Positions 1 to 9,949 of a stretch of DNA of 57,519 nt are shown here, one piece after another (the first letter of the stretch is position 1; every line of letters begins with the position of its first letter). The stretch is from Azolla pinnata (Eukaryota > Streptophyta > Polypodiopsida > Salviniales > Salviniaceae), in assembly GCA_037176905.1 (NCBI GenBank), contig JBBBWG010028589.1, positions 1 to 57,519 on the forward strand, read 5' to 3'. The notes beneath the pieces are model-generated. The model did not search any database. It was not told where the DNA came from and was given only the letters and a program-made list of their open reading frames with translations. Both the position numbers and the translations under genes were made by a program.

Positions 1-75
<75 letters not shown>
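1..75. repeat. (GA)n microsatellite at the window edge
   Basis: Pure AG dinucleotide repeat from the first base to about position 75. It is cut by the window edge, so its true length is unknown. A degenerate GA-rich stretch at about 3660-3686 sits at the same place in the second copy of the duplicated segment that follows. Confidence 0.95.
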
Positions 76-77
<2 letters not shown>

Positions 78-740
78 AGAATCGGGGCGGTTTGTTTGAT
101 GACTTCGCCTGCCCCAACCGTCTGGAATCACCACCCCGCCAAGAAATTGTCTTACCATCCCGCCCCGAATCCATAAAACTCTTGTACATAAATACATATC
201 TATTGCTTATGTCTGATGGTCTATTTGTCTGTCTATCCGTCGTCGTCCATAATTTGGGCTTATATGCATGTCCATACTCGCAAGCGTTTTCTGTTTCTAG
301 GCTGATGCCGGCCTGGCGTTGTCTGTATGTTTTTGTTTTGTATCCATGCCCATAACGCCAGAATTCGGCAGTTCTGTAGCCAAAGATATGTTCGCCTGCT
401 TTCCGCTTTGCTCATTATTTTCATATCAACCTTTACCTGACCCAAAATCCCCTGGGATGGGGGGGGGGGGGGCAAGTTTCTTTATGAGCACTCCTTCCTC
501 GTCGCTTTTCGGGCGCTTTTTCGAGACCACAGTTCTACCAACATTCCGCACGATGTGCACCTCGTGAAGAAGAACGAACAAACCTTCTTCGAGCCAAAAG
601 CCCCAGGAAACTGGACAGCAGCAGGCAAAGGAAAATGGGCAGTCTGTGTGTGGAACGTTCTCTCTGATGCGCAGGTTATAAATCATCCCTTTGTTAGCAC
701 CGTGTGTTTGATCGCGGCAGGAGTCCATGGAAACGGGTCA

Positions 741-800
741 TGATTAGCCACTAATCCATGGAGATAAATCCGTGATTAGCCACTAATCCATGGACCTAAT
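741..800 (+). repeat. About 31-bp minisatellite, 2 units (copy A)
   Basis: Two tandem units built around gattagccactaatccatgg lie upstream of the copy A first exon. The homologous place in copy B carries four units (about 4341-4460), so the array changed length after the duplication or contracted here. Confidence 0.85.
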
Positions 801-944
801 TGTTCCTTGGTTGTGAGTAATTTAGCGCCAATTAATCCCTCGTAAACATTCTTCTTTCTTCTTCTTCTTCGTCTTCTCCGTCTCTGTCTCGGTCTCTGTC
901 TCTGGATTTGTGCTGATCTGCTCCGAGCTCCTCCTGCAGGATCC

Positions 945-1191
945 ATGGCGATCCTCTACGCCCTCGTCGCCGGAGGCGCCGCCGTCCTCTCCGAGTTCAG
1001 CGCCGTCTCCGGCAACGCTGGGACCATCGCCCGCCGCTTGCTCGAGAAGATTCTGCTTCCCTCCTCCTCTTCCTCCGCCTCCGAGCTGGCCGCCGACGGC
1101 TCTCATCACCTCTCCTTCTCTCAGGATCGCCACATCTTCCATATCTTTCGATCCCCAGAAGATCTGTCCTTCCTCTGTAAGGCCTTTGGAA
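945..1191 (+). pseudogene. Duplicated VAMP714 first exon (possible alternative first exon)
   Basis: The 247-nt reading frame starts at an ATG and encodes the first two thirds of a longin domain, beginning MAILYALVAGG. It matches exon 1 of the complete gene at 4598-4853 closely. It has a 9-nt in-frame deletion: copy B reads FLCMANDAFG where this copy reads FLCKAFG. A consensus donor (gtaagt) follows at 1192, in the same phase as the complete gene, so splicing to the exon at 6270 would be in frame. No copies of exons 2-4 lie between here and 3683. It is therefore either a dead 5' fragment or a second promoter and first exon of the downstream SNARE gene. The intact frame and donor leave both options open. 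Confidence 0.75.
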
Positions 1192-2822
1192 GTAAGTGGT
1201 GTTTAAACTCTTCTTTTCTTGTTCCTTGTCTTTTGTTCGTGGCGCACTGCAATCGCAGCATTTCGTTCAAAGCTGGCCCTTTTCCAAAGGTTACGAGGAA
1301 TTTCACAACGATGGAATGATATCCTTTTCATGTGCTTTGCTCCCATTGAAGGGTCATGACCATACATGAGATCTCGAGATCACTGAGACTAGAAGACATT
1401 TCCTGGAAGCTAGAATGTTTTTGGTCAAAGAGCTTAGACATTCAATTGGCTCTAAGGCTGTAGATACTCCTTGATCATTAGCGGAATGAGGATACGACGG
1501 AGCCCAAAGCCTAACATTAGACCTGTCAGTTTTAAGCTGTTTCATCAATATGGCTGAAACATGCGTCTAGAGCTTCCAAGGTGCTCTTCACTGGGCATGG
1601 TAGAAAAACATAGCTATATCAGCTGCATTGTTAATGCCACCAGCTCTTAGATTTGAGTTTTGATTGGCTTGGCTCAAAGGGAGATAAAGACTGCAACTTG
1701 CTGGATTTGATGGGATTTGATGGGATTTGATGGATGATTATGAAGCCTTGCAGCAGAGTCTGTTTGTTGCAAAAGGGAGAGGCAATCCATCCATCCATCC
1801 ATCCATGGCAGGAAATGCTTTGGTGTACTCTACTACTATTACTGTTACTACCACTACTACCTACAATCATATTGGGTTTTTTTTTTCTCTCTTTTCCTTT
1901 TGGGGTTTGGCCCACTGAACTGATGATGAGTTGGAGCCCAGGGAGAGAAAGAAGAGAAGCACCACACTATCCAGAGAAAGAAGAAGAAGAAGAAGAAAGC
2001 AGAAGGTATGAAAGGTTTTTAACCCAAAGTGAGAAGAAAGACAAGAATATAAACAATCCAAATTCTTTAAATTGATGCTTCCAGAAGCTAAATTTGGTTT
2101 CTTTGAACTGTGTGAGCCAAGAAAGAGGCAGATGAATGAGTGGGTTTAGTTTTGTTTTGTTTGTCTGTCTCTTTGCCTTTCTCTGCCTTCTCTAGACTGT
2201 GAAATCAAGTCTCTTTCTCAGCGTATATACGTACATGCGTACATGCATGCATACGAATACGTGGTGACCAAGTCAAAGCATACGATATCGTGTGTGAATG
2301 TGTGCCCAAAGGAGGATCCGCCCAATATTCAACGCGTTGACTCTACAGCCATTTCCCCCCCCCCCCCTCTTCCAGATCCTCGTCAGAAGCAGAAGCAGGC
2401 AACAAGGAATGGATTGGAGGAGGGGGAGGAGGAGGGGGAAGGGGGAAGAGGAAGGTCAAATGCCATGGCTCGGTAAGTAGCTTGAGTGGATGATCATTGT
2501 GCCGTGCCCCTGACTGGATCAGGCATCCATCCTCTGATCCTTTGAACCCAGCAGCCTTTGAACCACGGGCTCTCGCCATCCTCACGACCATCACCACCAT
2601 CATCATCATCAAGCTCGGGAGCATCAGAGTATATATTACATCAGAGAAACAGCAGCAGCCGCACAAGAAGGAGGAGGGGGAGGATTGTAGGAAAAGATTG
2701 AGAAGGAGGAGGAGAAGAGAGATCTGGGAAATTGGTCCGGCATCCACAATCTTCAGGTTTAATACTATTCTCCATAGCCCCAATACCTTAAAGCTTAGCT
2801 CGGCTGCGGCGGCGGCGATATA
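1192..2822. other. Non-coding stretch between copy A exon and the proline-rich ORF
   Basis: This stretch contains the remainder of duplicated intron sequence (to about 1670), a short CCAT repeat near 1788-1806, a C-run at about 2355-2367 and purine-rich low-complexity sequence near 2410-2460. No convincing gene is visible. The last 300 bp may be the promoter and leader of the ORF at 2841. Confidence 0.6.
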
Positions 2823-2840
2823 TTGATTTCCGGGATTTCG

Positions 2841-3440
2841 ATGGGTCATCATGCGGAGCCGGCACCGGCGCCGGATCATGTTCGCCGCCGCCGCCGGCGG
2901 TGCCCCCTTGGATCATGGCCACCGTACAATGGCCGCAATCGTGCCGAGGGCGGCGGCAACATCGCGGCTCGTTATGTGGCCATGCTGTTGCTCGCAGGCT
3001 GCCTGCTTATGCATGTACCAGGGCCCATGAGATACAATGACAACAACGACGACAACAAGATATGGTGGGTGGAGCCCATGCGAATCTCATGCCATGCTCA
3101 AACTGTCTTCGATTTGGATATGAACCAGCCGCCGCCGCCGCCGTTCCCGACGCTGGCTGGCAGTGCAGCGCCGCCGCCGTCCCCGACGCTGACCAGCGAG
3201 CCGTCGCCGCCGTCCCTGACGCTGGCCGGCGAGCTGTCGTCACCGCCGCCGCCGCCGTCCCCGACGCTGGCCGACGAGCCGCCGCCTCCGTCGCCGACAG
3301 GGACGCCAACGCCAATGCCTGGCCAGATCGTGGGCTACACGTTCCTCGCCGTTGCCCTCCTCCTCCAGGTCTTTGTAGTCCTCGTCCTCCTCGGCATCAG
3401 GGCGTCGTCGTCTGGTGGCAACCCCTCTCTTCGTCGCTAG
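2841..3440 (+). CDS. Hypothetical proline-rich membrane protein
   Basis: An intronless frame of 199 codons if the second ATG (2841) is used, or 205 from the ATG at 2823. Visible parts in order: a basic N-terminal stretch with a run of six Arg; a hydrophobic segment at about residues 45-62 that could be a signal anchor; a central region of Pro-rich repeats of the form PPPPSPTLA (about residues 95-165); and a strong hydrophobic segment near the C terminus (about 168-192) followed by a short basic tail. I do not recognise the family. The layout resembles proline-rich cell-wall-facing membrane proteins, but GC-rich low-complexity DNA can also give such frames by chance. It lies between the two copies of the VAMP714 5' segment. 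Confidence 0.4.
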   Translation: MGHHAEPAPAPDHVRRRRRRCPLGSWPPYNGRNRAEGGGNIAARYVAMLLLAGCLLMHVPGPMRYNDNNDDNKIWWVEPMRISCHAQTVFDLDMNQPPPPPFPTLAGSAAPPPSPTLTSEPSPPSLTLAGELSSPPPPPSPTLADEPPPPSPTGTPTPMPGQIVGYTFLAVALLLQVFVVLVLLGIRASSSGGNPSLRR

Positions 3441-3444
3441 CCGC

Positions 3445-3448
3445 AACG

Positions 3449-3485
<37 letters not shown>

Positions 3486-3486
3486 C
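3445..3486 (+). repeat. (AAC)n microsatellite
   Basis: A run of AAC trinucleotides directly after the stop codon of the proline-rich ORF. Confidence 0.95.
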
Positions 3487-3682
3487 GGTACTGAACTCGT
3501 ACGACGGGATTCGGACGCGACGGAGAAACAAGCAGCATATTTTACGACAGCCTGTGCTGCTAGGGGGGAAAGTGAGGCCCCGACGCCAAGATGTTCAAAG
3601 TGTGTAGAGAAGCCCGCTGCCCTCAACAAGGGATCGGGTTTAATAAATCCCCGAGAGGACAGTGAGAGTGAGAGCGAGAAAG

Positions 3683-5562
3683 AGAAGATTCGGGGCAGTT
3701 TGTTTGATGACTTCGCCTGCCCCAAACGTCTTGAATCACCCCCCTTAGAAATTGTCTTACCATCCCGCCCCTGATCCATAAAAACACTTGTACATAAATA
3801 CATTTATATTGTTTATGTATGTCTGTCTGTTTGTCTGTCTGTCCGTCGTCGTCCGTAATCTGGGCTTCTATGCATGTCCATACTCACGAGCGTTTTCCGT
3901 TTCCAAGTTGATGCTAGCCTGACGCTGTCTGTATGTTTTTGTTCTGTATCCGCGCCCATAACGGCAGAATTCGGCAGTTCTATAGCCAAAGATCTGTTGG
4001 CTTGCTCTCCGCTTTGTTTATTATTTTTATACCGGCCTTTGCCCGACCCTGAATCCCCTACAATGGGAGGGGGGTGCTTTCTGTACGAGCACTCCTTCCC
4101 TCATCGCTTTTCGGACGCTTTTTCGGACCACGGTTTTACCAACATTCCACACGATGTGCACCTCGTGAAGAAGAACGAACGCGCCTTCCTTGAACCAAAA
4201 AGCCCAGGAAATCGAACAACAGGAAGAAGAAAAATGGGCAATCTGTGTGTGGGACGTTCCCTCTGATGCGCTGGTTATAAATCGTCCCTTCATTAGCAGC
4301 GTCTTGTTTTGACCGCGGCGGGAGTCCATGGAGATGGTTCATGATTAGCTACTAATCCATGGAGATAATACGTGATTAGCTTCTAATCCATGGAGATAAT
4401 CCGTGATTAGCCACGAATCCATGGAGATAAATCCGTGATTAGCCACTCATCCGTGGACCTAATTGTTCCTTGGTTGTGAATAATTTCGTTCTAATTAATC
4501 CCTCGCAAAGATTCTTCTTTCGTCTTCCTCCGTCTCTAGTCTCGGTCTCTGTCTCTGGATTTGCGCTGATCTGCTCCGAGCTCCCTCTGCAGGATCCATG
4601 GCGATCCTCTACGCCCTCGTCGCCAGAGGCACCGTCGTCCTCGCCGAGTTCAGCGCCGTCTCCGGCAACGCTGGGGCCATCGCCCGCCGCTTGCTCGAGA
4701 AGATTCTGCTTCCCTCCTCCTCCGCTTCCGCCTCCGCGCTGCCCGCCGACGGCTCTCATCACCTCTCCTTCTCCCAGGATCGCCACATCTTCCATATCTT
4801 TCGATCCCCAGAAGATCTGTCCTTCCTCTGTATGGCCAACGATGCCTTTGGGAGTACGTGGTGTTTCAACTCTTCTTTTCTTGCTCCTTCTCGTTTGTTC
4901 GTGGCGCACTGCAATCGCAGCATTTCGTTCAAAGCTGGCCCTTTTCCGAGGCTCTCCCTCGTTTCTTTTGTTTTCTTCCTTTCGGTTACATAATCTGTCC
5001 TCCTGTTCTAAATCTTTTCTTTTGCGCACCGTTTCCTGGAATCTGTTCGATGTGAAGCACAGCATGAATTGGATGCGAAAATCTCATTGTCCCTGGTAGA
5101 CTCTCACCAGAAGTCGCTGTTTCTTGATTCATCAAAATGCATAATACTGTAATTTGTAGAAAATAGCTTCCAATCTGCCCTTGGGCGTAACAGGTACCAA
5201 AGGTTGTGAGGAATTTCTGAACGATAGAATGATATCCTTTTCATGTGCTTTGCTCCCATTGAAGCGCCATGACCATACATGGGATCTCGAGATCACCGAG
5301 ACTAGAAGAAATTTCCTGGAAGCTAGAATGGTTCTGGTCAAAGAGCTTAGACATTCGATTGGCTCTAAAGCTGTAGATACTCCTTGATCATTAGCGGAAT
5401 GAGGATACGGAACCCAAAGCCTAACATTAGACGTGTCAGTTTTAAGCTGTTTCATCACTATGGCTAAAACCTGCGTCTAGAGCTTCCAAGGCACTCTCCA
5501 CTGGGCATGGCTATGTCACCTGCATTGTTAATGCCACCAGCTCTTAAACATGAGTTTTGAGG
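3683..5562 (+). repeat. Downstream copy (B) of the duplicated promoter plus first-exon segment
   Basis: Partner of 75-1670. It contains the promoter, leader and exon 1 of the complete VAMP714-like gene and part of intron 1. It carries about 250 bp of intron near 4948-5199 that copy A lacks. The duplicated unit therefore delivers a full promoter and first exon twice, in the same orientation, about 3.6 kb apart. Confidence 0.85.
4341..4460 (+). repeat. About 31-bp minisatellite, 4 units (copy B)
   Basis: Four imperfect units of the gattagccactaatccatgg repeat lie 140-260 bp upstream of the VAMP714 start codon. Units differ by a few bases, and the last carries tggacctaattg as in copy A. Confidence 0.85.
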
Positions 5563-7148
5563 CTTTAAGAAAGAACTTAGGGTAAGGCATAAGGCAAGAC
5601 CTTTGTCATGCTGCCAAGCCCCATCTCTTCAAGAAGCATAACTTAATGCACTGGCTGATATTTGTTTTGAATCCCTTAATAAGTTGCCTGAGCTAGAGAA
5701 ATTTCGTAAGACATGGATTTGGAATTGGTCTCACATGCGAGTGTGTTGGAGCCCAATGCGCACCATTTTCTCTTGTCCCATTTTAAAATTGATTGGCCAT
5801 GCAATATTTTCTTTCCTGATTGCAAAGACGTTGGGGAGAAATTAGAAAACAGGAGTAGCGTCTTTGCAAGTCTCTGCAGAATATGGGGAGCATTTCTAGA
5901 TCAGTAATAGTTTTGTGAACCATTTTTCTTCACTCTCCATGCCAAACTTCCAATATGCTGCGTAGTTGGATTGACCAACCAGCTTATTTAATGTTAACGT
6001 AACTTAGCTATTCTGTCAGCTTTCCATTTTTTTTTAAACTGTAGATTCAGTTCTGTTGCTTCTGTCACATGAATTGCTATCCTTTTTTGTATGAATATAT
6101 TTAGCCTCTGTAATCATACTCCTTCGTTGCTGGTTATGTGTGTTATTTCTGGACGAGTCAAATAATGCTCAAAGAAACTTTTATGTGGCTGCTGCATTGG
6201 TTTTCGATATTTTTTTCTTGAGCTACTTGTGACTTGCATCACTAACTTTCTGGGCGTATGGTTGTCTAGGACGTATTCCATTTGCATATTTGGAAGATAT
6301 CCACATGCGATTTATGAAGATCTATGGGGAGAAAGCATACACTGCTCTTGCTTATGAAATGAATGATGAATTTTCCCGTGTACTACATCAGCAAATGGAG
6401 TACTTTTCTACAAACCGAAATGTGGACACCTTAAATCGTGTTAAAGGAGAATTGAATGAGGTAAGGTTTTCAATAAATTATATGCCAATATACATCTATT
6501 CTGGATGGCAAGATAGAAAATTCTTAAGCTCAATAAGCATAGTAATATTGGACATTTGCCATGATTTATGAAACAAAGCTGTGACTCTTGTCCATGCTGT
6601 ATAGTGGGAATGTTCAGCAAATGAACAATTAGTTGTTTTCCTTATTTATCTTAAAGCCCGTTTGCTGTAAAAGTATCATGATGGATTGATGTGCAGGTGA
6701 GATCCGTTATGGTGGAAAACATAGACAAGGTTTTGGACAGAGGAGAAAGGATAGAACTTTTAGTGGACAAAACATCGACCATACAGGATAACTCTTTCCG
6801 GTTCAAGAAGCAATCACGCCGGCTTCAGCAAGCACTGTGGTGGAAGAATGCAAAACTGATGTGAGTCCTGTAGTATGGTGATGTTGTCCGGAGGATCACT
6901 TGTTAGATGTTTTTGGTGGTCATGTTGGTAGCAGAAGCTAGACAATTGCTTTGCTAGCGGCCCAACAAGAAAAGAAGCGGATTGATGTGGCCGCTGGAGA
7001 AATGGCATGTGGAACTTTAATGTTTTCTGCTTCTCAAATCCCCTATTTCTTTTGCAGGGCCTCCTTGTCATTGGTGATATTGTTGGTGTTGTATATTATC
7101 GTAGCCATGGTCTGCGGAGGGTTTGCATTGAGTTCTTGCCGCTCTTGA
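4598..7148 (+). CDS. VAMP714: VAMP714-like vesicle-associated membrane protein (R-SNARE, longin type)
   Basis: Exons 4598-4853, 6270-6460, 6697-6860 and 7058-7148 join in phase to give 233 aa. An N-terminal longin domain (about 1-125, start MAILYALVARGTVVLAEF) is followed by the R-SNARE coiled coil (about 150-205). R164 in the KVLDRGERIELL stretch is the ionic-layer arginine. A C-terminal membrane anchor (about 205-223) ends in a short Cys-containing tail (SSCRS). The motifs LCMANDAFGRRIPF and the Gly-Gly near the C terminus resemble Arabidopsis VAMP714 more than VAMP721/722. By family, it is a tail-anchored SNARE of endosomal, vacuolar or Golgi-related trafficking that pairs with Qa, Qb and Qc SNAREs. 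The length fits the family (about 220 aa). Intron 1 is 1.4 kb and partly duplicated upstream. The paralogue assignment is from remembered motifs; the VAMP71 class is secure. Confidence 0.92.
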
Positions 7149-7535
7149 ATTCAAAGTATTATGTCGAATCCATTCCAAACGGCCGCATCTATTTTGAGGT
7201 CGTCTGTCGTGCCGGGAATTTCTCCATAACAATACAAGGGCTGATGAAGAGTTATCAAGCGTGATAAGCAGCCGGAATTTCCCTAAAAGGGTTGGTAATG
7301 TTGATATTCGATTCCTTAAAGCACAGAGAAAAAGCATATTTATAAGGAGGGTGGAGGAAGAGCTCGTCATTTGGTTTTTGTTTCTCCATTTATGGAAGCC
7401 ATTATTGTAGAGTTTTTTTGGATCATAGTTGTTGCTTTACTGCTGTATATTTGTATGCACCTCTTTCCACATTGGAGTATTCTGGCTATGAATACTATGT
7501 ATCCCATCAATTTTTTTTTCCATAGTGTCCCAAAT

Positions 7536-7761
7536 TGTGATTGACCCTGACTCTCTGAAATCCTGAAATTTTAATCATTCTTCTGAGAATTTGGTTATTT
7601 CATTGCCTTGTAAAGCGTAACATTTGCGTGATTCAAAAGTATTTGAGCTGTGATTGACCCTAACTCTTTGAAATGCTGAAATTTTAATCATTCTTCTGAG
7701 GATTTGGATATTTCATTGCATTGTAAAACATAACACTTGCATGATTCAAAAATATCCGAGC
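7536..7761 (+). repeat. Tandem duplication, two units of about 113 bp
   Basis: Unit 1 (7536-7648) and unit 2 (7649-7761) both begin tgtgattgaccct and share gaaattttaatcattcttct and a ttgtaaa block. About a dozen substitutions separate them. They lie 400-600 bp downstream of the SNARE stop codon and do not overlap a gene. Confidence 0.9.
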
Positions 7762-8708
7762 TTCTCAGCTGATCATCTTCGTTGCTTGCTAGAGCATGAC
7801 TCTTTGGGTGGTTCAATGTGTATTTGAGCGGATCGTCTCTCTTAACTTTGAAGCAGGGAACTTAAGATCATCTGCTTACAAATCAGGGATCTTTTGAAAT
7901 AGCTATAGATGATTAGGCAAATGGAACTCGGATGCAAATCCTGAATTCTAAGCGTTTGACTTCCAGAATTTGTATAGTTAGCCATTATCCATTATCGTCT
8001 ACCTCAGTACGGCATCTTGAACACTCGATTCTTCAGATATACTTGGAAAATCGGTGTGGTATTCCATTTCATTTGTTTAAGCTTTCCTTGAGAACAAGTT
8101 GCTTTGCGGCTGTCTTCACATGGCTGTGGATGGATTCGCCGCATGTGGTAAGCATGAAAACTTGTGTTGACGACGTTTCCAGATGAGAAGACGGAGGCTA
8201 GTGGGAGCATATGCAGGTGAAATATCCTTCTCGAATGACTAAATGTGGAAGAAGTCTGTTCAATCTTACTGTAGAGAAGATCGATAGAATATATCACCTC
8301 AGATGTGGCCTTACTAACGAATATCATCATGCAGTAAGATCTTCCAATGACACGACCTTCCCTGATCCGTGCCAGAAAACCTCTCGTCGAGCAAGGCCAG
8401 ATAAAAAAGCATCTGGTCATTCAAGTTCCGTCTGTCTCTTAAAATCGAACTCGAATAGAATAGAATAGGTTTTTATCGTCCACAAGGAAGCCGATCATGA
8501 TGAGAAAGAGGAGGCCCAGAAGGCACTTAGGGCAACCAATACCGGAATGAGAATCGGGCCTTGATTTGTAAATAATTCGGCGTCGATTCCCTCGACGGAA
8601 ATCGAGAAGTCGATAAAGAAGTATGATGCCTATTGCAAGGGGTTTGTGGAGGCGTACATTTTGCGCCCGAGAGAAGCTTCTCGAATTCTGTAGGAAGCCG
8701 TTCGGAAG

Positions 8709-9050
8709 GAGCGTTTGCGGAAGATTCCAGACGACATGGAAGGCCCGGTAGTTAACAGGAAGAGAACAGCTTTTGTCGTCGACTGGGCAAGGAGGTGTAC
8801 TCAAACCAACGATCAGTCGTTCATGCGCGCAATTGTAGATCCCAGTTCGAGTCAGTCCTTCATTCCAACGCTCTCGATTGAGCGTTTGCGGAAGATTTCA
8901 GACGATATAGTTGAGAGGAAGAGCATGCACGACTTTTTGTCGTTCAGAGGGGGAAACGGGGCCGTACTCAAACCAACGATCAGGCGTTCATGCGCGCAAC
9001 AGCTATTGAATCCCAGCTTGAGTTCTGTCCTTCATTCCAACGGACTCGAT
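8709..9050 (+). repeat. Diverged tandem repeat, two units of about 171 bp
   Basis: Units start at 8709 and 8880 with gagcgtttgcggaagatt and share cgtactcaaaccaacgatca-like and ccttcattccaacg blocks (about 8798-8818 with 8968-8988, and 8860-8873 with 9030-9043). Similarity is patchy in between. The sequence has higher GC than its surroundings and may be a decayed element or gene fragment. No coding family is recognised. Confidence 0.8.
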
Positions 9051-9214
9051 TTTTAAGCGAGGAATGAAATCGGCAGCTCCAATCAGCGCTGTTCGAACCG
9101 CGGGGGCTGTTGAAAGCAGCACCAAGCGTAACAGCCGATCTGATCTGACATATACACAAACATCGTGGATTGTATCAAAGGTCCCAAGTCATCAATCATC
9201 CTCCTCCGGTACTA

Positions 9215-9254
9215 CTGGAAACCGGAAACTGGAAACTGGAAACTGGAAACTGGA
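9215..9254 (+). repeat. Heptamer repeat (GGAAACT)n
   Basis: Five to six near-perfect units of the 7-mer GGAAACT in tandem. Short and local. Confidence 0.85.
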
Positions 9255-9603
9255 GCAGAAGTCATGAGAGCTCCTCCTCCAGAATTGCCTCTAACTCTTA
9301 CTAACTGTAGGAGCTAAATCTTCATCATCAAGAAAAACAGGGTCAAGAAGAAACTACTTGTTTGGTATGGGCCTCTTGCTTGACCTGCACCAGCCATGGC
9401 AGGATTTTGAGGGAATTTGGGGAGGAAAGGCAGGATTTTCATCCCCTTCCTTCCTTCCTTCCTTCCTTCCTTCCTGGCACGCAGCAAGCAGCATATGCTT
9501 CCCCTTCTCGTTTGCTCTTGTGGGCATATCCGCCTCTGATTATTCGAGTCAAGAGTAGACAAAGAAAGAGGAACAGAGTGGAGCGAGAAAGCACAGAGGA
9601 GCC

Positions 9604-9608
<5 letters not shown>

Positions 9609-9690
<82 letters not shown>
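9609..9690 (+). repeat. (GA)n microsatellite in the ITPK upstream region
   Basis: About 80 bp of almost pure AG, about 240 bp before the ITPK kinase ATG. GA repeats of this kind are common in plant core promoters and leaders. A regulatory role here is inference. Confidence 0.95.
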
Positions 9691-9709
9691 GAGGGAAAGA
9701 GAGGACATA

Positions 9710-9949
9710 ATGAGTGTGGAAGGGGAGGCCATTCCACCACTCTCGTCAAAGCTTCAATGGAGTGGGAGGGGTAAAGGAATAACCCATCCTCATCCTCAAT
9801 CCTCATCCTCTTCCTCCTCCTCAGCAAGCAACATCAACGCCAACACCAACAATAGCTTCATCACCACCATCAGCAGCAGCAACTACAACAACAACATCAA
9901 CAATAGCAAGCAACAACGATTGTGTCTATGTCTTCTGCAGAATTTGTAG
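9710..9949 (+). CDS. Overlapping upstream ORF in the ITPK leader
   Basis: An 80-codon frame starting MSVEGEAIPPLSS runs through Ser- and Asn-rich low-complexity sequence and stops at 9947-9949, inside the first codons of ITPK but in another frame. Plant ITPK2-like proteins often carry an N-terminal extension before the VVGYAL motif, so there are two readings. It may be an uORF that dampens ITPK translation, or the genuine N-terminus put out of frame by an indel in the repetitive stretch. The sequence alone does not decide. Confidence 0.45.
   Translation: MSVEGEAIPPLSSKLQWSGRGKGITHPHPQSSSSSSSSASNINANTNNSFITTISSSNYNNNINNSKQQRLCLCLLQNL

Larger units (their letters stand above)
75..1670 (+). repeat. 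Upstream copy (A) of a duplicated promoter plus first-exon segment
   Basis: This stretch aligns almost throughout with 3683-5562. Both begin next to a GA-rich tract with a shared block reading gtttgatgacttcgcctgcc. Both run through the 5' leader and first exon of a VAMP714-like gene and into its first intron, ending near the shared block caccagctctta. Relative to copy B, copy A lacks about 250 bp of intron (matching roughly 4948-5199) and 9 bp of coding sequence, and has two rather than four units of a short minisatellite. The differences are scattered substitutions and small indels, so the duplication is not brand new. Confidence 0.85.
7149..9709. other. Intergenic region between the SNARE gene and ITPK
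   Basis: No gene is recognisable. The stretch holds the 3' end of the SNARE gene, two tandem duplications (7536-7761 and 8709-9050), a GGAAACT heptamer repeat (about 9215-9254), a TTCC repeat (about 9446-9474) and a GA repeat (9609-9690) that leads into the ITPK leader. Frames seen at 8004-8420 and 8439-8804 (minus) resemble no known family. Confidence 0.6.

Noticed and set aside
9439..9827. LSLSLS-rich frames on the minus strand
   Set aside because: These are produced by the GA microsatellite; no start context or domain.
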